Source: Candidatus Martarchaeota archaeon (GTDB taxonomy: Archaea; Micrarchaeota; Micrarchaeia; Micrarchaeales; Micrarchaeaceae). Taken from it: 10,039 nt of DNA. The stretch spans positions 1-10,039 of the forward strand of contig JAMCZM010000004.1 of assembly GCA_023485645.1 (NCBI GenBank). Reading direction: 5' to 3'. Under the pieces are notes generated by a model. That model had not been told where the DNA came from. It did no database searches and worked only from the letters and a program-made list of their open reading frames with translations. Of this stretch, positions 6,525 through 10,039 are shown piece after piece (within the stretch, counting starts at the first letter, position 1; each line of letters opens with the position of its first letter). Made by a program: the position numbers and the translations under genes.

Positions 6525-7433
6525 ATGGAAATAATTAATAAGTACCTCGTCCGTGCTTCATTCTTATTTGTGGCAGTTATACTTTTTAGTTTTGGAGTTG
6601 CTATGGCAGGCAATGCAGTTGCGCTTAATACGACTAATAGTTCCCAAAGTTCAAATGCCATGCTCAATAACTCGATAACATTGGCAAAGAATTTTATAAT
6701 TTCAAAAGTAGGTGTCACATATTTTGATAATTACATATCCTATAAGAATATACACACCATCACGTATAATGGAGTAAATATAACATATGTATATTTTTCT
6801 TATAATATACCATTTACGACAAATTCCACCACAACTACTGGAATTATAGTACCAAATCTACCATTTTTGAAGCTTAATACTTATGTAGGTGTAATAAATA
6901 ATAAAAATGTTATATATTTTGGACCATCAATGCCTTATTATATTAGCATATCAGCATCTAATGCTAGCGCTTACGCACAATCACATGGCCTATCATATAA
7001 TGGATTTACTTATTCATATATAACATATGGATATGCGCAGAATGCAACAAATCAATCTGGTTATGTTGTCGTAAGAGCAATTTTAAGTAATAAACCCCAG
7101 TATACTAGTGGCACGTATCTTTATGGTATGTATCTTAATATAAATAATAATTCAATACTTGGCGAATATCGTATGTCAAGCAGTGTTAACTATTATAATC
7201 CTGTAAATTATATTCTAGGTAATTTTTCAATATTTAATATAAATCAAACTCATTTATATACAGCAAATGCCGCCGCTAATGTGGCTACGCCACCTAAATA
7301 TTTAGGCAATTATTCAACAGGTTCGACTATTGTGTATACAAACACTCCTAATGAGATTGGCATGGAGCTTGTATTGATGGTAATTGCATTTGGATTAATA
7401 GGTACATATATAATAAAGAACCTCTCAAAGTAA
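6525..7433 (+). CDS. Secreted or membrane-anchored surface protein of unknown family
   Basis: A 302-residue protein I do not recognise. Residues about 11-33 are hydrophobic (FLFVAVILFSFGVAMAG) and look like a signal peptide or anchor. A second hydrophobic segment lies at the very C-terminus (about 279-297, ELVLMVIAFGLIGTYI) followed by KNLSK, so the mature protein would sit outside the cell, tethered by its tail with lysines inside. The body is rich in Asn, Thr, Ser and Tyr with many NxS/T sequons, typical of archaeal surface glycoproteins. Regular short hydrophobic strands suggest a beta-rich fold. There are no cysteines in the exported body that I can see. It follows the site-2 protease by 61 bases and precedes another membrane protein by 12. 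Its single C-terminal helix makes it a conceivable protease substrate; this is inference. Confidence 0.8.
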   Translation: MEIINKYLVRASFLFVAVILFSFGVAMAGNAVALNTTNSSQSSNAMLNNSITLAKNFIISKVGVTYFDNYISYKNIHTITYNGVNITYVYFSYNIPFTTNSTTTTGIIVPNLPFLKLNTYVGVINNKNVIYFGPSMPYYISISASNASAYAQSHGLSYNGFTYSYITYGYAQNATNQSGYVVVRAILSNKPQYTSGTYLYGMYLNINNNSILGEYRMSSSVNYYNPVNYILGNFSIFNINQTHLYTANAAANVATPPKYLGNYSTGSTIVYTNTPNEIGMELVLMVIAFGLIGTYIIKNLSK

Positions 7434-7434
7434 A

Positions 7435-7439
7435 AGAGG
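7435..7439 (+). promoter_or_regulatory. Shine-Dalgarno-like site for the 7446 gene
   Basis: The 12-base gap between the two surface genes contains AGAGG about 7 bases before the ATG at 7446. It is the clearest ribosome binding site in the window and fits an internal operon gene; genes with their own promoters here appear leaderless. Confidence 0.5.
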
Positions 7440-7445
7440 AATTTC

Positions 7446-8726
7446 ATGATTATAATAAAAAGACCGATAATAGGACGTATTGTCGGCGTGCTGATTATAC
7501 AATTGCTGTTTTTATCCTCAATTTATGTAGTTGCGTTTGCACAAAGTGCCCAGAATCAATCTAAAAATAATTCATCTGCGGCTTTAATTAGCAATAATCC
7601 TATATCTGCGTTGTTATCTATTGTGATTATAATAGTGCTAATTATAATATTTATTATAATGCACATTTACGATAACAAATTAAAAATGGCGCGTTCTATA
7701 AAAGATGCTCAAATAGAATCTAAAACTAAAAAAATACCTATAGGTGTTTTAAAATATATAACAATCCGCATAACAAACAATCAAACGACTAGTACGCTTC
7801 AAAATTATCAGCAAATGCTCAAATTGGATCTATCATATTATAAAAAATACATAAATAAAAATATAGACAATATGCTTTTTTTTGACTCTGAGGGAAAGGC
7901 TCTAAAATCATGGCTTGAGTCATATTCAAAAAAAGATTTTAGCAATATGGTGTTTTGGGTATTTATAAATAGTCAAATAAATGCATCGTCATATTTTGAT
8001 ATAAACCTTGCTTTTTTAGCTATGGACTCAAAAAGTGATAATAATTATGGAATTGCGCCGAATATGACTGAAAAATACGGAAGCATGGATAATGGATCAT
8101 CAATATTTGATGAATATTGGAATTTCGAACTTAATTATTTACAATCTGAGTGGTTAAATTCATCTAAATGTGACTATTCGTTAAATAAAGGGCTTAAAAT
8201 AAATAACGGATCGGTATATACTAATGAATGCATGTACAATCCATCAAATTATGTATTGGAGGCATCGGTGCGCTTTAGCTATATAAATGATGTGGCATCC
8301 TCTGGCATATCAATATCCGAGTCAAGGCATATGGGCGCTGCAAAGGAGATCACAAGGCCTGCCGTTATGTTGCTATGTAACTCATTATCAAAAAAATATG
8401 CAGGTTTGACGGTGCTTGCATCAAATGGTGCAGAGGGTGGCAAAAGTTTTAATATACAAAATGAACATAATATGTATAAAATAAGTTATGATAAAGATTA
8501 TATATTTGGTATATCTGCAACACAAGAACAATTATTTGAATACATAAATTATGATACGCGCTCAAGCGTGTACGCTGTTATGAGTGGTACATATTACATA
8601 ATACTCGGTGATCCCTCCGCTATAGAGAGTAAGGATACCCCAATACTGCCAGTGTCATTTAATTGGGTGAGAGCAAGAAAGTTTTTACCAAACAATGAGA
8701 TGCCAAAAGCAGAGATAATGGTTTAA
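7446..8726 (+). CDS. Two-pass membrane protein with large hydrophilic C-terminal domain, unknown function
   Basis: A 426-residue protein I do not recognise. The N-terminus is basic (KRPIIGR) with a hydrophobic segment (about 12-32) ending AFAQS, like a signal peptide. A short Asn/Ser-rich stretch follows, then a very strong transmembrane helix at about 54-74 built almost only of Ile, Leu and Val. Lysines and arginines right after it (KLKMARSIKDAQ) suggest, by the positive-inside rule, that residues 75-426 are cytoplasmic. This domain has Tyr- and Asn-rich regions, three or so Cys residues (SSKCDYS, NECMYN, LLCNSL) and a better-ordered stretch (about 273-395) with mixed helix and strand. No catalytic motif stands out. 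If the first segment is cleaved and the second is a stop-transfer helix, it is a single-span type I protein, the kind site-2 proteases handle. It is probably co-transcribed with the 6525 gene. Confidence 0.78.
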   Translation: MIIIKRPIIGRIVGVLIIQLLFLSSIYVVAFAQSAQNQSKNNSSAALISNNPISALLSIVIIIVLIIIFIIMHIYDNKLKMARSIKDAQIESKTKKIPIGVLKYITIRITNNQTTSTLQNYQQMLKLDLSYYKKYINKNIDNMLFFDSEGKALKSWLESYSKKDFSNMVFWVFINSQINASSYFDINLAFLAMDSKSDNNYGIAPNMTEKYGSMDNGSSIFDEYWNFELNYLQSEWLNSSKCDYSLNKGLKINNGSVYTNECMYNPSNYVLEASVRFSYINDVASSGISISESRHMGAAKEITRPAVMLLCNSLSKKYAGLTVLASNGAEGGKSFNIQNEHNMYKISYDKDYIFGISATQEQLFEYINYDTRSSVYAVMSGTYYIILGDPSAIESKDTPILPVSFNWVRARKFLPNNEMPKAEIMV

Positions 8727-8752
8727 TATTATTTAAAATTATAGGTTATAAT

Positions 8753-9064
8753 ATGTCTAGTATAATTTTGAAAGAAAAACAGGCAAAAATACTTGCTATA
8801 TTAAGTGACAATACCCAGAAATGGTACATATCAAATCTTGCCAAGAGCGCAAATACTACATATGTCCATGCATGTAATTTTGTAAATGCATGTGAAAGGT
8901 TGAATATTATTAAGAGCGAAAAGCATGGAAAGATAAAGACATTAAGTTTAACAGAGAAGGGTGTTAAGATTGCAGGTTATATATCTGGTATATACAGCAT
9001 AATATCCGAGCGACAGAAAACTGAAGAAATAATTACGCAAAAAGAACAGATCCCAAAATCTTAG
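8753..9064 (+). CDS. Small winged-helix DNA-binding regulator (MarR-like fold)
   Basis: A 103-residue protein with the layout of a single winged-helix domain. Residues about 5-17 form helix 1 (LKEKQAKILAILS); WYISNLAKSANTT, then HACNFVNACERLNII (about 24-53), form the helix-turn-helix; KSEKHGKIKTLSLTEKG (54-70) is the beta wing; and a C-terminal helix (74-100, IYSIISERQKTEEII) could mediate dimerisation. The TEKG wing motif is common in archaeal MarR/ArsR-type regulators. It is 26 bases downstream of the membrane-protein gene with an AT-rich TATA-like stretch in the gap (8728-8744), so it may be in that operon or separately expressed. Its target is unknown; the surface-protein genes upstream or its own promoter are the simplest candidates. 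The stop codon overlaps the convergent gene at 9061-9064. Confidence 0.83.
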   Translation: MSSIILKEKQAKILAILSDNTQKWYISNLAKSANTTYVHACNFVNACERLNIIKSEKHGKIKTLSLTEKGVKIAGYISGIYSIISERQKTEEIITQKEQIPKS

Positions 9065-9474
9065 ACTACGCCTAGTAGCGTTCTTTTTCTAACGGAATTT
9101 ATTACATGGCCATAATCTAGATAGTGTGCTATCGCAGTAAGATTTATTGTATAATCCCCCGCATCAGCATCAATACTGCTGAATATATCCATATTTAATA
9201 TTTTTTCTTCCTTAGGATTTAATTTACCAACTCTAATCTCTTTTTGCTTTGCAACGCCAACCTGGTCAAACCCAAGTTTTTGTGGTAATTCTATAACCAT
9301 TGAGGTAAGCAATGCCTCATTTGTATTATTTTTTAATTTTATTGACATTGTGACAGAACTTTTTTTATTTGAATATAATTTATACGGAGCAAATTCCGTT
9401 GCAATAATGTAAGGTATACTTTTTGTAATATCACTACTAACATCTTTTTTTCCAAATATATTGAAGATCGCCAC
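9061..9474 (-). CDS. Small cytosolic beta-sandwich protein, unknown function
   Basis: A 137-residue protein starting with GTG at 9474; no ATG lies in a sensible position. After a short N-terminal stretch (FNIFGKKD) comes an alternating pattern of strands (VTMSIKLKNNT, TSMVIELP, KEIRVGKLNPKEEKI, then AGDYTINLTAIAHY) that resembles CARDB/NEW3-like immunoglobulin-type domains: strand, N-turn, a Pro at about 72, the L-x-P-x-E-E-K turn and the AGxY strand. These domains usually bind partners and are often extracellular, but no signal peptide or membrane segment is seen here, so the protein probably works in the cytoplasm. It converges on the winged-helix gene with overlapping stop codons. An AT-rich TATA-like block (9500-9512, minus strand) lies about 32 bases before the GTG. 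I cannot name the family. Confidence 0.7.
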   Translation of the reverse strand: MAIFNIFGKKDVSSDITKSIPYIIATEFAPYKLYSNKKSSVTMSIKLKNNTNEALLTSMVIELPQKLGFDQVGVAKQKEIRVGKLNPKEEKILNMDIFSSIDADAGDYTINLTAIAHYLDYGHVINSVRKRTLLGVV

Positions 9475-9499
9475 TAAATCACAAAAAAATAATAACAGT

Positions 9500-9512
9500 T
9501 AAAATTTAAATT
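9500..9512 (-). promoter_or_regulatory. Probable TATA box for the 9474 gene
   Basis: On the minus strand GAATTTAAATTTT is centred about 32 bases before the GTG start at 9474, which again fits a leaderless mRNA. There is no Shine-Dalgarno sequence. Confidence 0.4.
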
Positions 9513-9620
9513 CCTTGCTAAATTGTAATATTAATGGAATAATGTATACATATTAATTAATGGACGAAATACAAATAATATAAAAATTATTTTAACGAGA
9601 TAAAATCCAGACTTAAAAGA

Positions 9621-9637
9621 GAAAGACATAAATACTC
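9621..9637 (+). promoter_or_regulatory. BRE/TATA-like promoter reading into the inverted repeat
   Basis: GAAAGACATAAATACTC has a purine-rich BRE-like part and a TATA-like CATAAATAC. Transcription would begin near 9655, leave about 40 bases of leader, and run into the ORF at 9694 and the whole palindrome. The leader holds a 5-base hairpin (TGAGT-GATA-ACTCA, 9665-9678) of unknown meaning. The rest of 9475-9620 is AT-rich spacer in which I see no gene. Confidence 0.35.
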
Positions 9638-9685
9638 TTATTCTGATTTTAGTGTGAGGACCTTTGAGTGATAACTCATAATGGG

Positions 9686-9811
9686 TTAATGTTATGCCTA
9701 TAAAACATAACTTAACAAAATACGACAAACTAAGAGACCAAATCCACAGACTATCGCAGAAGAAGGAAGGGGAATACGGGGTTGGGGATGAACTTCTACG
9801 CAGTACTGCAG
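9686..9811 (+). repeat. Perfect 126-base inverted repeat, left arm
   Basis: Read base by base, this arm is the exact reverse complement of 9914-10039 with no mismatch or gap. Its G+C is about 40% by my count, above the AT-rich surroundings. The arms enclose 102 bases (9812-9913, about 44% G+C). The match ends sharply at 9811/9914. Whether it extends further outward on the right cannot be seen because the right arm reaches the window edge. As RNA it would fold into a very long hairpin. Confidence 0.97.
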
Positions 9812-9888
9812 CTCTGAATTCATTCGTAATTGCAGGATCTCTAAAACTGCCCCTAGTATCAAGCGCACGATGCGTATTCCATGATTGA
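9694..9888 (+). CDS. Small ORF starting in the left arm (64 residues), doubtful
   Basis: It starts MPIKHNLTKYDKLRDQ and is rich in charged residues for its first 36 residues, helical in character, then continues through the centre of the palindrome to a stop at 9886-9888. The first 39 residues are also encoded on the minus strand from 10031, in the right arm, but with a different continuation (VLIAAFASGQSW instead of ALNSFVIAGSLK). Codon choice (ATC, TAC, CTA, CAC, GGG) differs from the ATA/TAT/TTA habit of the rest of the window, hinting at foreign DNA. A promoter-like element lies at 9621-9637. It may be the N-terminal part of a real gene cut by a rearrangement or assembly artefact. No family is recognised. 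Confidence 0.35.
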   Translation: MPIKHNLTKYDKLRDQIHRLSQKKEGEYGVGDELLRSTAALNSFVIAGSLKLPLVSSARCVFHD

Positions 9889-9913
9889 CCAGAAGCAAAA
9901 GCTGCAATCAGCA

Positions 9914-10039
9914 CTGCAGTACTGCGTAGAAGTTCATCCCCAACCCCGTATTCCCCTTCCTTCTTCTGCGATAGTCTGTGGATTTGGTCTCTTAGTTTGT
10001 CGTATTTTGTTAAGTTATGTTTTATAGGCATAACATTAA
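9914..10039 (-). repeat. Perfect 126-base inverted repeat, right arm (touches window edge)
   Basis: Exact reverse complement of 9686-9811. It ends at the last base of the window, so the true outer boundary is unknown. On the minus strand it encodes the same 39-residue N-terminus (ATG at 10031) as the left arm encodes on the plus strand. The minus frame then stays open through the centre and back out through the left arm antisense, which gives a long but meaningless-looking reading frame. Confidence 0.97.

Noticed and set aside
9531..10031. Minus-strand open frame of 166 residues across the palindrome
   Set aside because: Only its first 39 residues (right arm) are matched elsewhere; the later part runs antisense through the left arm and into AT-rich spacer, so the full frame is not a believable gene.
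1..10039. CRISPR arrays, tRNA or rRNA genes
   Set aside because: Reading both strands I found no regularly spaced repeats, no cloverleaf with a GTTCRA arm and no rRNA-like stretches.

Overview
The window looks like AT-rich archaeal chromosomal DNA. The signs are a box C/D RNP core protein (Nop5), isoprenoid diphosphate synthases of the kind used for archaeal ether lipids, a UPF0200-like kinase, and TATA-like boxes about 26-32 bases before start codons (leaderless transcripts). ATA is the main Ile codon and coding is compact. Small proteins, overlapping genes and a short Nop5 suggest a reduced genome, perhaps a DPANN/ARMAN-type archaeon (Micrarchaeota or Parvarchaeota). That placement is inference, not something the sequence proves.

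Layout. Positions 1-928 (minus) hold most of a Nop5 protein whose C-terminal end runs off the window; it begins at the coiled-coil region and lacks the usual N-terminal domain. Positions 1026-2069 (minus) encode a trans-isoprenyl diphosphate synthase. It diverges from a tight three-gene operon (2190-3720, plus): a Nudix hydrolase, a UPF0200/dephospho-CoA-kinase-like P-loop kinase, and a SEC59/dolichol-kinase-like membrane protein, joined by 7-base and 4-base stop/start overlaps. A second, clearly paralogous isoprenyl diphosphate synthase follows under its own promoter (3832-4854). Together 1026-4854 reads as an isoprenoid diphosphate/phosphate cassette: two chain-elongating synthases flanking three candidate phosphate-handling enzymes.

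The next block (4898-9064, plus) is about the cell surface: an intramembrane zinc protease of the site-2 family with HExxH, a PDZ-like region and NxxPxxxxDG; a secreted or membrane-anchored N/T/S/Y-rich protein; an unrecognised protein with two N-terminal hydrophobic segments and a large hydrophilic domain; and a small winged-helix regulator. Converging on it (9061-9474, minus) is a small beta-rich protein.

The right end is odd. After about 200 bases with no convincing gene there is a perfect 126-base inverted repeat (9686-9811 and 9914-10039) around a 102-base centre. It is richer in G+C than its surroundings and its codon use differs. Both arms encode the same 39-residue N-terminus with different tails. 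It could be an invertible switch or hairpin element, but a palindromic amplification or assembly artefact at a contig end is at least as likely. The first 19 bases of the window also repeat exactly at 664-682, which again hints at a contig-end artefact.
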